64,000 nucleotides of DNA, taken from contig NC_083560.1 in the NCBI RefSeq assembly GCF_019925205.1, positions 127,693,062 through 127,757,061 of the forward strand. Reading direction: 5' to 3'. Source of the stretch: Metopolophium dirhodum. Taxonomy: Eukaryota > Arthropoda > Insecta > Hemiptera > Aphididae. Positions within the stretch are counted from its first letter, which is position 1. The number at the start of each line of letters is the position of its first letter. Below, in pieces: positions 46,701 to 61,700 of this stretch. The notes beneath the pieces were generated by a model, which saw only the letters and a program-made list of their open reading frames with translations, ran no database searches and was not told where the DNA came from. The position numbers and the translations under genes are program-made.

Positions 46701-49700
46701 ATTTAAAAATTCAATTTGATGTTTTTATTCCACTAAAAAAAAAAATTTTATGTTAATTATAACAATTATTAGAGTTAAAATCTTAAAATATATTAGTGGA
46801 TCTAAATTTTAATAAATGATATACCATGAATATCAATTAATATTGTATGGTTAACTCAGGAATATATATTTTAAACCTATATAATATGTTTAACGAGTTT
46901 ATTTATATACACCTACGATATAACAATCACAACAATTTGAAATCGATACTCAATGCAATAACATCAATAATAAGTATTAAATGTTTAAGAGTTGTAATTT
47001 AATAAATAAGTCAAATAAATATCAATTATTTATTTCTAATAAATTAAGTGTTCAGTTATACCTTGATTTAAGGTTTTAATAATTGATGTTTAAGTTATAT
47101 CTTTAATAGGGTCAATTGTTGCTTTTTAAATTCTATTTGACGTTGATATTCTACTAGAAAAACAATTTTTATGTTATTCATAACAATTATTAGAGTTAAA
47201 AACTTAAATATATGAGTGGATCTAAATATGATCCAATGATATGGCATGTTTATCAAATAGTATTGCATGGTACCTCAGGAATATATATGTCAAAGCTATA
47301 AATTATGTAAAATGATTTTATTTATATATACACCTACAGTATAATAATAACAACAATCTTAAATTGACACTCAACAATAACATTAATAATAATAGGCGAT
47401 AAGCATTTAAAAGTTGTAATTAGAATCTATAATCTAAAGATTCGATTTGAAGTTGATGATTGCTCTAGTAAATCAATTTTTATACTAATTATAACATTCA
47501 TTAGAGTTTAAAACAAAAAAAAAAAATGATTGGAACTAAATTGTTCCCAATGTTATAGAATGAATATCAATTAATATTGTATGTTTATCTCAGGAATAAA
47601 TTGTTTTAAGCTATTTAAAATGTGAAACAATTTTATTTAAATAGACCAACAATATATTAAAATTAATATCTTAACATTTAAACTAAATGAAATAACATAA
47701 ATGATAGGTAATAAGCAATTAAAAGTTGGAATTAGGTAAATAAACATCAATTTAAGTGTATCATAAAATAATATTCAGTAAAAAACAAAAGGGAAGTTCC
47801 AAAAACTTTAAAATATATATATTACTAGATTAGAAACATTGTAAGAACTCGTAAATGTATAATTTATGAAACCTGATACGGATGTTTAAAATATTAAAGA
47901 TGTTTATTGGTAAACTTGCATGAAGAAGAAAGAATGAATAAATATATTAGTTACTCAATTCAGAGATAATTGTACAAAATGATAATATTTAACAAAAGAA
48001 ATAGATAAAAATACATAAGTGGCAAATCATATTTATAAACCAATAAAATATAATGATCAATAGTGTGTTACAGCTAATAAAATAAATTGTGGATCTAGAT
48101 GTTATAATATATTCTATGCAAACTCATAATAGAACTAATTGAGAATATGAAATTTTATTTTATTTTAATTAGAAGATTATAAATCAAATTAAATAATTTG
48201 GTAAAATGTTTCTTAAATGACTTTCAATTTAGTATTTATAATAAATTAATTGTTCAGTTTTACCATGATCTCAGCTTTTCATATTTGATGTTGAAGTCAT
48301 ATTTTCAATTGTGTTAATTGTTGCATTTAAAAATTCAATTTGATGTTTTTATTCCACTAAAAAAAAAAATTTTATGTTAATTATAACAATTATTAGAGTT
48401 AAAATCTTAAAATATATTAGTGGATCTAAATTTTAATAAATGATATACCATGAATATCAATTAATATTGTATGGTTAACTCAGGAATATATATTTTAAAC
48501 CTATATAATATGTTTAACGAGTTTATTTATATACACCTACGATATAACAATCACAACAATTTGAAATCGATACTCAATGCAATAACATCAATAATAAGTA
48601 TTAAATGTTTAAGAGTTGTAATTTAATAAATAAGTCAAATAAATATCAATTATTTATTTCTAATAAATTAAGTGTTCAGTTATACCTTGATTTAAGGTTT
48701 TAATAATTGATGTTTAAGTTATATCTTTAATAGGGTCAATTGTTGCTTTTTAAATTCTATTTGACGTTGATATTCTACTAGAAAAACAGTTTTTATGTTA
48801 TTCATAACAATTATTAGAGTTAAAAACTTAAAATATATGAGTGGATCTAAATATGATCCAATGATATGGCATGTTTATCAAATAGTATTGCATGATACCT
48901 CAGGAATATATATGTCAAAGCTATAAATTATGTAAAATGATTTTATTTATATGTACACCTACAGTATAATAATAACAACAATCTTAAATTGACACTCAAC
49001 AATAACATTAATAATAATAGGCGATAAGCATTTAAAAGTTGTAATTAGAATCTATAATCTAAAGATTCGATTTGAAGTTGATGATTGCTCTAGTAAATCA
49101 ATTTTTATACTAATTATAACATTCATTAGAGTTTAAAAAAAAAAAAAAAAATGATTGGAACTAAATTGTTCCCAATGTTATAGAATGAATATCAATTAAT
49201 ATTGTATGTTTATCTCAGGAATAAATTGTTTTAAGCTATTTAAAATGTGAAACAATTTTATTTAAATAGACCAACAATATATTAAAATTAATATCTTAAC
49301 ATTTAAACTAAATGAAATAACATAAATGATAGGTAATAAGCAATTTAAAGTTGGAATTAGGTAAATAAACATCAATTTTAGTGTATCATAAAATAATATT
49401 CAGTAAAAAACAAAAGGGAAGTTCCAAAAACTTTAAAATATATATATTACTAGATTAGAAACATTGTAAGAACTCGTAAATGTATAATTTATGAAACCTG
49501 ATACGGATGTTTAAAATATTATAGATGTTTATTGGTAAACTTGCATGAAGAAGAAAGAATGAATAAATATATTAGTTACTCAATTCAGAGATAATTGTAC
49601 AAAATGATAATATTTAACAAAAGAAATAGATAAAAATACATAAGTGGCAAATCATATTTATAAACCAATAAAATATAATGATCAATAGTGTGTTACAGCT

Positions 49701-52700
49701 AATAAAATAAATTGTGGATCTAGATGTTATAATATATTCTATGCAAACTCATAATAGAACTAATTGAGAATATGAAATTTTATTTTATTTTAATTAGAAG
49801 ATTATAAATCAAATTAAATAATTTGGTAAAATGTTTCTTAAATGACTTTCAATTTAGTATTTATAATAAATTAATTGTTCAGTTTTACCATGATCTCAGC
49901 TTTTCATATTTGATGTTGAAGTCATATTTTCAATTGTGTTAATTGTTGCATTTAAAAATTCAATTTGATGTTTTTATTCCACTAAAAAAAAAAATTTTAT
50001 GTTAATTATAACAATTATTAGAGTTAAAATCTTAAAATATATTAGTGGATCTAAATTTTAATAAATGATATACCATGAATATCAATTAATATTGTATGGT
50101 TAACTCAGGAATATATATTTTAAACCTATATAATATGTTTAACGAGTTTATTTATATACACCTACGATATAACAATCACAACAATTTGAAATCGATACTC
50201 AATGCAATAACATCAATAATAAGTATTAAATGTTTAAGAGTTGTAATTTAATAAATAAGTCAAATAAATATCAATTATTTATTTCTAATAAATTAAGTGT
50301 TCAGTTATACCTTGAATTCAGGTTTTAATAATTGATGTTTAAGTTATATTTTTAATAGGGTCAATTGTTGCTTTTTAAATTCTATTTGACATTGATATTC
50401 TACTAGAAAAACAATTTTTATGTTATTCATAACAATTATTAGAGTTAAAAACTTAAATATATGAGTGGATCTAAATATGATCCAATGATATGGCATGTTT
50501 ATCAAATAGTATTGCATGGTACCTCAGGAATATATATGTCAAAGCTATAAATTATGTAAAATGATTTTATTTATATATAAACCTACAGTATAATAATAAC
50601 AACAATCTTAAATTGACACTCAACAATAACATTAATAATAATAGGCGATAAGCATTTAAAAGTTGTAATTAGAATCTATAATCTAAAGATTCGATTTGAA
50701 GTTGATGATTGCTCTAGTAAATCAATTTTTATACTAATTATAACATTCATTAGAGTTTAAAACAAAAAAAAAAAATGATTGGAACTAAATTGTTCCCAAT
50801 GTTATAGAATGAATATCAATTAATATTGTATGTTTATCTCAGGAATAAATTGTTTTAAGCTATTTAAAATGTGAAACAATTTTATTTAAATAGACCAACA
50901 ATATATTAAAATTAATATCTTAACATTTAAACTAAATGAAATAACATAAATGATAGGTAATAAGCAATTAAAAGTTGGAATTAGGTAAATAAACATCAAT
51001 TTAAGTGTATCATAAAATAATATTCAGTAAAAAACAAAAGGGAAGTTCCAAAAACTTTAAAATATATATATTACTAGATTAGAAACATTGTAAGAACTCG
51101 TAAATGTATAATTTATGAAACCTGATACGGATGTTTAAAATATTATAGATGTTTATTGGTAAACTTGCATGAAGAAGAAAGAATGAATAAATATATTAGT
51201 TACTCAATTCAGAGATAATTGTACAAAATGATAATATTTAACAAAAGAAATAGATAAAAATACATAAGTGGCAAATCATATTTATAAACCAATAAAATAT
51301 AATGATCAATAGTGTGTTACAGCTAATAAAATAAATTGTGGATCTAGATGTTATAATATATTCTATGCAAACTCATAATAGAACTAATTGAGAATATGAA
51401 ATTTTATTTTATTTTAATTAGAAGATTATAAATCAAATTAAATAATTTGGTAAAATGTTTCTTAAATGACTTTCAATTTAGTATTTATAATAAATTAATT
51501 GTTCAGTTTTACCATGATCTCAGCTTTTCATATTTGATGTTGAAGTCATATTTTCAATTGTGTTAATTGTTGCATTTAAAAATTCAATTTGATGTTTTTA
51601 TTCCACTAAAAAAAAAAATTTTATGTTAATTATAACAATTATTAGAGTTAAAATCTTAAAATATATTAGTGGATCTAAATTTTAATAAATGATATACCAT
51701 GAATATCAATTAATATTGTATGGTTAACTCAGGAATATATATTTTAAACCTATATAATATGTTTAACGAGTTTATTTATATACACCTACGATATAACAAT
51801 CACAACAATTTGAAATCGATACTCAATGCAATAACATCAATAATAAGTATTAAATGTTTAAGAGTTGTAATTTAATAAATAAGTCAAATAAATATCAATT
51901 ATTTATTTCTAATAAATTAAGTGTTCAGTTATACCTTGAATTCAGGTTTTAATAATTGATGTTTAAGTTATATTTTTAATAGGGTCAATTGTTGCTTTTT
52001 AAATTCTATTTGACATTGATATTCTACTAGAAAAACAATTTTTATGTTATTCATAACAATTATTAGAGTTAAAAACTTAAATATATGAGTGGATCTAAAT
52101 ATGATCCAATGATATGGCATGTTTATCAAATAGTATTGCATGGTACCTCAGGAATATATATGTCAAAGCTATAAATTATGTAAAATGATTTTATTTATAT
52201 ATAAACCTACAGTATAATAATAACAACAATCTTAAATTGACACTCATCAATAACATTAATAATAATAGGCGATAAGCATTTAAAAGTTGTAATTAGAATC
52301 TATAATCTAAAGATTCGATTTGAAGTTGATGATTGCTCTAGTAAATCAATTTTTATACTAATTATAACATTCATTAGAGTTTAAAACAAAAAAAAAAAAT
52401 GATTGGAACTAAATTGTTCCCAATGTTATAGAATGAATATCAATTAATATTGTATGTTTATCTCAGGAATAAATTGTTTTAAGCTATTTAAAATGTGAAA
52501 CAATTTTATTTAAATAGACCAACAATATATTAAAATTAATATCTTAACATTTAAACTAAATGAAATAACATAAATGATAGGTAATAAGCAATTAAAAGTT
52601 GGAATTAGGTAAATAAACATCAATTTAAGTGTATCATAAAATAATATTCAGTAAAAAACAAAAGGGAAGTTCCAAAAACTTTAAAATATATATATTACTA

Positions 52701-55700
52701 GATTAGAAACATTGTAAGAACTCGTAAATGTATAATTTATGAAACCTGATACGGATGTTTAAAATATTATAGATGTTTATTGGTAAACTTGCATGAAGAA
52801 GAAAGAATGAATAAATATATTAGTTACTCAATTCAGAGATAATTGTACAAAATGATAATATTTAACAAAGGAAATAGATAAAAATACATAAGTGGCAAAT
52901 CATATTTATAAACCAATAAAATATAATGATCAATAGTGTGTTACAGCTAATAAAATAAATTGTGGATCTAGATGTTATAATATATTCTATGCAAACTCTT
53001 AATAGAACTAATTGAGAATATGAAATTTTATTTTATTTTAATTAGAAGATTATAAATCAAATTAAATAATTTGGTAAAATGTTTCTTAAATGACTTTCAA
53101 TTTAGTATTTATAATAAATTAATTGTTCAGTTTTACCATGATCTCAGCTTTTCATATTTGATGTTGAAGTCATATTTTCAATTGTGTTAATTGTTGCATT
53201 TAAAAATTCAATTTGATGTTTTTATTCCACTAGAAAAAAAAATTTTATGTTAATTATAACAATTATTAGAGTTAAAATCTTAAAATATATTAGTGGATCT
53301 AAATTTTAATAAATGATATACCATGAATATCAATTAATATTGTATGGTTAACTCAGGAATATATATTTTAAACCTATATAATATGTTTAACGAGTTTATT
53401 TATATACACCTACGATATAACAATCACAACAATTTGAAATCGATACTCAATGCAATAACATCAATAATAAGTATTAAATGTTTAAGAGTTGTAATTTAAT
53501 AAATAAGTCAAATAAATATCAATTATTTATTTCTAATAAATTAAGTGTTCAGTTATACCTTGAATTCAGGTTTTAATAATTGATGTTTAAGTTATATTTT
53601 TAATAGGGTCAATTGTTGCTTTTTAAATTCTATTTGACGTTGATATTCTACTAGAAAAACAGTTTTTATGTTATTCATAACAATTATTAGAGTTAAAAAC
53701 TTAAAATATATGAGTGGATCTAAATATGATCCAATGATATGGCATGTTTATCAAATAGTATTGCATGATACCTCAGGAATATATATGTCAAAGCTATAAA
53801 TTATGTAAAATGATTTTATTTATATGTACACCTACAGTATAATAATAACAACAATCTTAAATTGACACTCAACAATAACATTAATAATAATAGGCGATAA
53901 GCATTTAAAAGTTGTAATTAGAATCTATAATCTAAAGATTCGATTTGAAGTTGATGATTGCTCTAGTAAATCAATTTTTATACTAATTATAACATTCATT
54001 AGATTTTAAAACAAAAAAAAAAAATGATTGGAACTAAATTGTTCCCAATGTTATAGAATGAATATCAATTAATATTGTATGTTTATCTCAGGAATAAATT
54101 GTTTTAAGCTATTTAAAATGTGAAACAATTTTATTTAAATAGACCAACAATATATTAAAATTAATATCTTAACATTTAAACTAAATGAAATAACATAAAT
54201 GATAGGTAATAAGCAATTAAAAGTTGGAATTAGGTAAATAAACATCAATTTAAGTGTATCATAAAATAATATTCAGTAAAAAACAAAAGGGAAGTTCCAA
54301 AAACTTTAAAATATATATATTACTAGATTAGAAACATTGTAAGAACTCGTAAATGTATAATTTATGAAACCTGATACGGATGTTTAAAATATTATAGATG
54401 TTTATTGGTAAACTTGCATGAAGAAGAAAGAATGAATAAATATATTAGTTACTCAATTCAGAGATAATTGTACAAAATGATAATATTTAACAAAGGAAAT
54501 AGATAAAAATACATAAGTGGCAAATCATATTTATAAACCAATAAAATATAATGATCAATAGTGTGTTACAGCTAATAAAATAAATTGTGGATCTAGATGT
54601 TATAATATATTCTATGCAAACTCTTAATAGAACTAATTGAGAATATGAAATTTTATTTTATTTTAATTAGAAGATTATAAATCAAATTAAATAATTTGGT
54701 AAAATGTTTCTTAAATGACTTTCAATTTAGTATTTATAATAAATTAATTGTTCAGTTTTACCATGATCTCAGCTTTTCATATTTGATGTTGAAGTCATAT
54801 TTTCAATTGTGTTAATTGTTGCATTTAAAAATTCAATTTGATGTTTTTATTCCACTAGAAAAAAAAATTTTATGTTAATTATAACAATTATTAGAGTTAA
54901 AATCTTAAAATATATTAGTGGATCTAAATTTTAATAAATGATATACCATGAATATCAATTAATATTGTATGGTTAACTCAGGAATATATATTTTAAACCT
55001 ATATAATATGTTTAACGAGTTTATTTATATACACCTACGATATAACAATCACAACAATTTGAAATCGATACTCAATGCAATAACATCAATAATAAGTATT
55101 AAATGTTTAAGAGTTGTAATTTAATAAATAAGTCAAATAAATATCAATTATTTATTTCTAATAAATTAAGTGTTCAGTTATACCTTGAATTCAGGTTTTA
55201 ATAATAGATGTTTAAGTTATATTTTTAATAGGGTCAATTGTTGCTTTTTAAATTCTATTTGATATTGATATTCTACTAGAAAAACAATTTTTATGTTATT
55301 CATAACAATTATTAGAGTTAAAAACTTAAATATATGAGTGGATCTAAATATGATCCAATGATATGGCATGTTTATCAAATAGTATTGCATGGTACCTCAG
55401 GAATATATATGTCAAAGCTATAAATTATGTAAAATGATTTTATTTATATATACACCTACAGTATAATAATAACAACAATCTTAAATTGACACTCAACAAT
55501 AACATTAATAATAATAGGCGATAAGCATTTAAAAGTTGTAATTAGAATCTATAATCTAAAGATTCGATTTGAAGTTGATGATTGCTCTAGTAAATCAATT
55601 TTTATACTAATTATAACATTCATTAGAGTTTAAAACAAAAAAAAAAATGATTGGAACTAAATTGTTCCCAATGTTATAGAATGAATATCAATTAATATTG

Positions 55701-58700
55701 TATGTTTATCTCAGGAATAAATTGTTTTAAGCTATTTAAAATGTGAAACAATTTTATTTAAATAGACCAACAATATATTAAAATTAATATCTTAACATTT
55801 AAACTAAATGAAATAACATAAATGATAGGTAATAAGCAATTAAAAGTTGGAATTAGGTAAATAAACATCAATTTAAGTGTATCATAAAATAATATTCAGT
55901 AAAAAACAAAAGGGAAGTTCCAAAAACTTTAAAATATATATATTACTAGATTAGAAACATTGTAAGAACTCGTAAATGTATAATTTATGAAACCTGATAC
56001 GGATGTTTAAAATATTATAGATGTTTATTGGTAAACTTGCATGAAGAAGAAAGAATGAATAAATATATTAGTTACTCAATTCAGAGATAATTGTACAAAA
56101 TGATAATATTTAACAAAAGAAATAGATAAAAATACATAAGTGGCAAATCATATTTATAAACCAATAAAATATAATGATCAATAGTGTGTTACAGCTAATA
56201 AAATAAATTGTGGATCTAGATGTTATAATATATTCTATGCAAACTCTTAATAGAACTAATTGAGAATATGAAATTTTATTTTATTTTAATTAGAAGATTA
56301 TAAATCAAATTAAATAATTTGGTAAAATGTTTCTTAAATGACTTTCAATTTAGTATTTATAATAAATTAATTGTTCAGTTTTACCATGATCTCAGCTTTT
56401 CATATTTGATGTTGAAGTCATATTTTCAATTGTGTTAATTGTTGCATTTAAAAATTCAATTTGATGTTTTTATTCCACTAGAAAAAAAAATTTTATGTTA
56501 ATTATAACAATTATTAGAGTTAAAATCTTAAAATATATTAGTGGATCTAAATTTTAATAAATGATATACCATGAATATCAATTAATATTGTATGGTTAAC
56601 TCAGGAATATATATTTTAAACCTATATAATATGTTTAACGAGTTTATTTATATACACCTACGATATAACAATCACAACAATTTGAAATCGATACTCAATG
56701 CAATAACATCAATAATAAGTATTAAATGTTTAAGAGTTGTAATTTAATAAATAAGTCAAATAAATATCAATTATTTATTTCTAATAAATTAAGTGTTCAG
56801 TTATACCTTGAATTCAGGTTTTAATAATAGATGTTTAAGTTATATTTTTAATAGGGTCAATTGTTGCTTTTTAAATTCTATTTGATATTGATATTCTACT
56901 AGAAAAACAATTTTTATGTTATTCATAACAATTATTAGAGTTAAAAACTTAAATATATGAGTGGATCTAAATATGATCCAATGATATGGCATGTTTATCA
57001 AATAGTATTGCATGGTACCTCAGGAATATATATGTCAAAGCTATAAATTATGTAAAATGATTTTATTTATATATACACCTACAGTATAATAATAACAACA
57101 ATCTTAAATTGACACTCAACAATAACATTAATAATAATAGGCGATAAGCATTTAAAAGTTGTAATTAGAATCTATAATCTAAAGATTCGATTTGAAGTTG
57201 ATGATTGCTCTAGTAAATCAATTTTTATACTAATTATAACATTCATTAGAGTTTAAAACAAAAAAAAAAATGATTGGAACTAAATTGTTCCCAATGTTAT
57301 AGAATGAATATCAATTAATATTGTATGTTTATCTCAGGAATAAATTGTTTTAAGCTATTTAAAATGTGAAACAATTTTATTTAAATAGACCAACAATATA
57401 TTAAAATTAATATCTTAACATTTAAACTAAATGAAATAACATAAATGATAGGTAATAAGCAATTAAAAGTTGGAATTAGGTAAATAAACATCAATTTAAG
57501 TGTATCATAAAATAATATTCAGTAAAAAACAAAAGGGAAGTTCCAAAAACTTTAAAATATATATATTACTAGATTAGAAACATTGTAAGAACTCGTAAAT
57601 GTATAATTTATGAAACCTGATACGGATGTTTAAAATATTAAAGATGTTTATTGGTAAACTTGCATGAAGAAGAAAGAATGAATAAATATATTAGTTACTC
57701 AATTCAGAGATAATTGTACAAAATGATAATATTTAACAAAAGAAATAGATAAAAATACATAAGTGGCAAATCATATTTATAAACCAATAAAATATAATGA
57801 TCAATACTGTGTTACAGCTAATAAAATAAATTGTGGATCTAGATGTTATAATATATTCTATGCAAACTCTTAATAGAACTAATTGAGAATATGAAATTTT
57901 ATTTTATTTTAATTAGAAGATTATAAATCAAATTAAATAATTTGGTAAAATGTTTCTTAAATGACTTTCAATTTAGTATTTATAATAAATTAATTGTTCA
58001 GTTTTACCATGATCTCAGCTTTTCATATTTGATGTTGAAGTCATATTTTCAATTGTGTTAATTGTTGCATTTAAAAATTCAATTTGATGTTTTTATTCCA
58101 CTAGAAAAAAAAATTTTATGTTAATTATAACAATTATTAGAGTTAAAATCTTAAAATATATTAGTGGATCTAAATTTTAATAAATGATATACCATGAATA
58201 TCAATTAATATTGTATGGTTAACTCAGGAATATATATTTTAAACCTATATAATATGTTTAACGAGTTTATTTATATACACCTACGATATAACAATCACAA
58301 CAATTTGAAATCGATACTCAATGCAATAACATCAATAATAAGTATTAAATGTTTAAGAGTTGTAATTTAATAAATAAGTCAAATAAATATCAATTATTTA
58401 TTTCTAATAAATTAAGTGTTCAGTTATACCTTGAATTCAGGTTTTAATAATTGATGTTTAAGTTATATTTTTAATAGGGTCAATTGTTGCTTTTTAAATT
58501 CTATTTGACGTTGATATTCTACTAGAAAAACAGTTTTTATGTTATTCATAACAATTATTAGAGTTAAAAACTTAAAATATATGAGTGGATCTAAATATGA
58601 TCCAATGATATGGCATGTTTATCAAATAGTATTGCATGATACCTCAGGAATATATATGTCAATGCTATAAATTATGTAAAATGATTTTATTTATATGTAC

Positions 58701-61700
58701 ACCTACAGTATAATAATAACAACAATCTTAAATTGACACTCAACAATAACATTAATAATAATAGGCGATAAGCATTTAAAAGTTGTAATTAGAATCTATA
58801 ATCTAAAGATTCGATTTGAAGTTGATGATTGCTCTAGTAAATCAATTTTTATACTAATTATAACATTCATTAGATTTTAAAACAAAAAAAAAAAATGATT
58901 GGAACTAAATTGTTCCCAATGTTATAGAATGAATATCAATTAATATTGTATGTTTATCTCAGGAATAAATTGTTTTAAGCTATTTAAAATGTGAAACAAT
59001 TTTATTTAAATAGACCAACAATATATTAAAATTAATATCTTAACATTTAAACTAAATGAAATAACATAAATGATAGGTAATAAGCAATTAAAAGTTGGAA
59101 TTAGGTAAATAAACATCAATTTAAGTGTATCATAAAATAATATTCAGTAAAAAACAAAAGGGAAGTTCCAAAAACTTTAAAATATATATATTACTAGATT
59201 AGAAACATTGTAAGAACTCGTAAATGTATAATTTATGAAACCTGATACGGATGTTTAAAATATTATAGATGTTTATTGGTAAACTTGCATGAAGAAGAAA
59301 GAATGAATAAATATATTAGTTACTCAATTCAGAGATAATTGTACAAAATGATAATATTTAACAAAGGAAATAGATAAAAATACATAAGTGGCAAATCATA
59401 TTTATAAACCAATAAAATATAATGATCAATAGTGTGTTACAGCTAATAAAATAAATTGTGGATCTAGATGTTATAATATATTCTATGCAAACTCTTAATA
59501 GAACTAATTGAGAATATGAAATTTTATTTTATTTTAATTAGAAGATTATAAATCAAATTAAATAATTTGGTAAAATGTTTCTTAAATGACTTTCAATTTA
59601 GTATTTATAATAAATTAATTGTTCAGTTTTACCATGATCTCAGCTTTTCATATTTGATGTTGAAGTCATATTTTCAATTGTGTTAATTGTTGCATTTAAA
59701 AATTCAATTTGATGTTTTTATTCCACTAGAAAAAAAAATTTTATGTTAATTATAACAATTATTAGAGTTAAAATCTTAAAATATATTAGTGGATCTAAAT
59801 TTTAATAAATGATATACCATGAATATCAATTAATATTGTATGGTTAACTCAGGAATATATATTTTAAACCTATATAATATGTTTAACGAGTTTATTTATA
59901 TACACCTACGATATAACAATCACAACAATTTGAAATCGATACTCAATGCAATAACATCAATAATAAGTATTAAATGTTTAAGAGTTGTAATTTAATAAAT
60001 AAGTCAAATAAATATCAATTATTTATTTCTAATAAATTAAGTGTTCAGTTATACCTTGAATTCAGGTTTTAATAATTGATGTTTAAGTTATAATTTTAAT
60101 AGGGTCAATTGTTGCTTTTTAAATTCTATTTGACATTGATATTCTACTAGAAAAACAATTTTTATGTTATTCATAACAATTATTAGAGTTAAAAACTTAA
60201 ATATATGAGTGGATCTAAATATGATCCAATAATATGGCATGTTTATCAAATAGTATTGCATGGTACCTCAGGAATATATATGTCAAAGCTATAAATTATG
60301 TAAAATGATTTTATTTATATATACACCTACAGTATAATAATAACAACAATCTTAAATTGACACTCAACAATAACATTAATAATAATAGGCGATAAGCATT
60401 TAAAAGTTGTAATTAGAATCTATAATCTAAAGATTCGATTTGAAGTTGATGATTGCTCTAGTAAATCAATTTTTATACTAATTATAACATTCATTAGAGT
60501 TTAAAACAAAAAAAAAAATGATTGGAACTAAATTGTTCCCAATGTTATAGAATGAATATCAATTAATATTGTATGTTTATCTCAGGAATAAATTGTTTTA
60601 AGCTATTTAAAATGTGAAACAATTTTATTTAAATAGACCAACAATATATTAAAATTAATATCTTAACATTTAAACTAAATGAAATAACATAAATGATAGG
60701 TAATAAGCAATTAAAAGTTGGAATTAGGTAAATAAACATCAATTTAAGTGTATCATAAAATAATATTCAGTAAAAAACAAAAGGGAAGTTCCAAAAACTT
60801 TAAAATATATATATTACTAGATTAGAAACATTGTAAGAACTCGTAAATGTATAATTTATGAAACCTGATACGGATGTTTAAAATATTAAAGATGTTTATT
60901 GGTAAACTTGCATGAAGAAGAAAGAATGAATAAATATATTAGTTACTCAATTCAGAGATAATTGTACAAAATGATAATATTTAACAAAAGAAATAGATAA
61001 AAATACATAAGTGGCAAATCATATTTATAAACCAATAAAATATAATGATCAATACTGTGTTACAGCTAATAAAATAAATTGTGGATCTAGATGTTATAAT
61101 ATATTCTATGCAAACTCTTAATAGAACTAATTGAGAATATGAAATTTTATTTTATTTTAATTAGAAGATTATAAATCAAATTAAATAATTTGGTAAAATG
61201 TTTCTTAAATGACTTTCAATTTAGTATTTATAATAAATTAATTGTTCAGTTTTACCATGATCTCAGCTTTTCATATTTGATGTTGAAGTCATATTTTCAA
61301 TTGTGTTAATTGTTGCATTTAAAAATTCAATTTGATGTTTTTATTCCACTAGAAAAAAAAATTTTATGTTAATTATAACAATTATTAGAGTTAAAATCTT
61401 AAAATATATTAGTGGATCTAAATTTTAATAAATGATATACCATGAATATCAATTAATATTGTATGGTTAACTCAGGAATATATATTTTAAACCTATATAA
61501 TATGTTTAACGAGTTTATTTATATACACCTACGATATAACAATCACAACAATTTGAAATCGATACTCAATGCAATAACATCAATAATAAGTATTAAATGT
61601 TTAAGAGTTGTAATTTAATAAATAAGTCAAATAAATATCAATTATTTATTTCTAATAAATTAAGTGTTCAGTTATACCTTGAATTCAGGTTTTAATAATT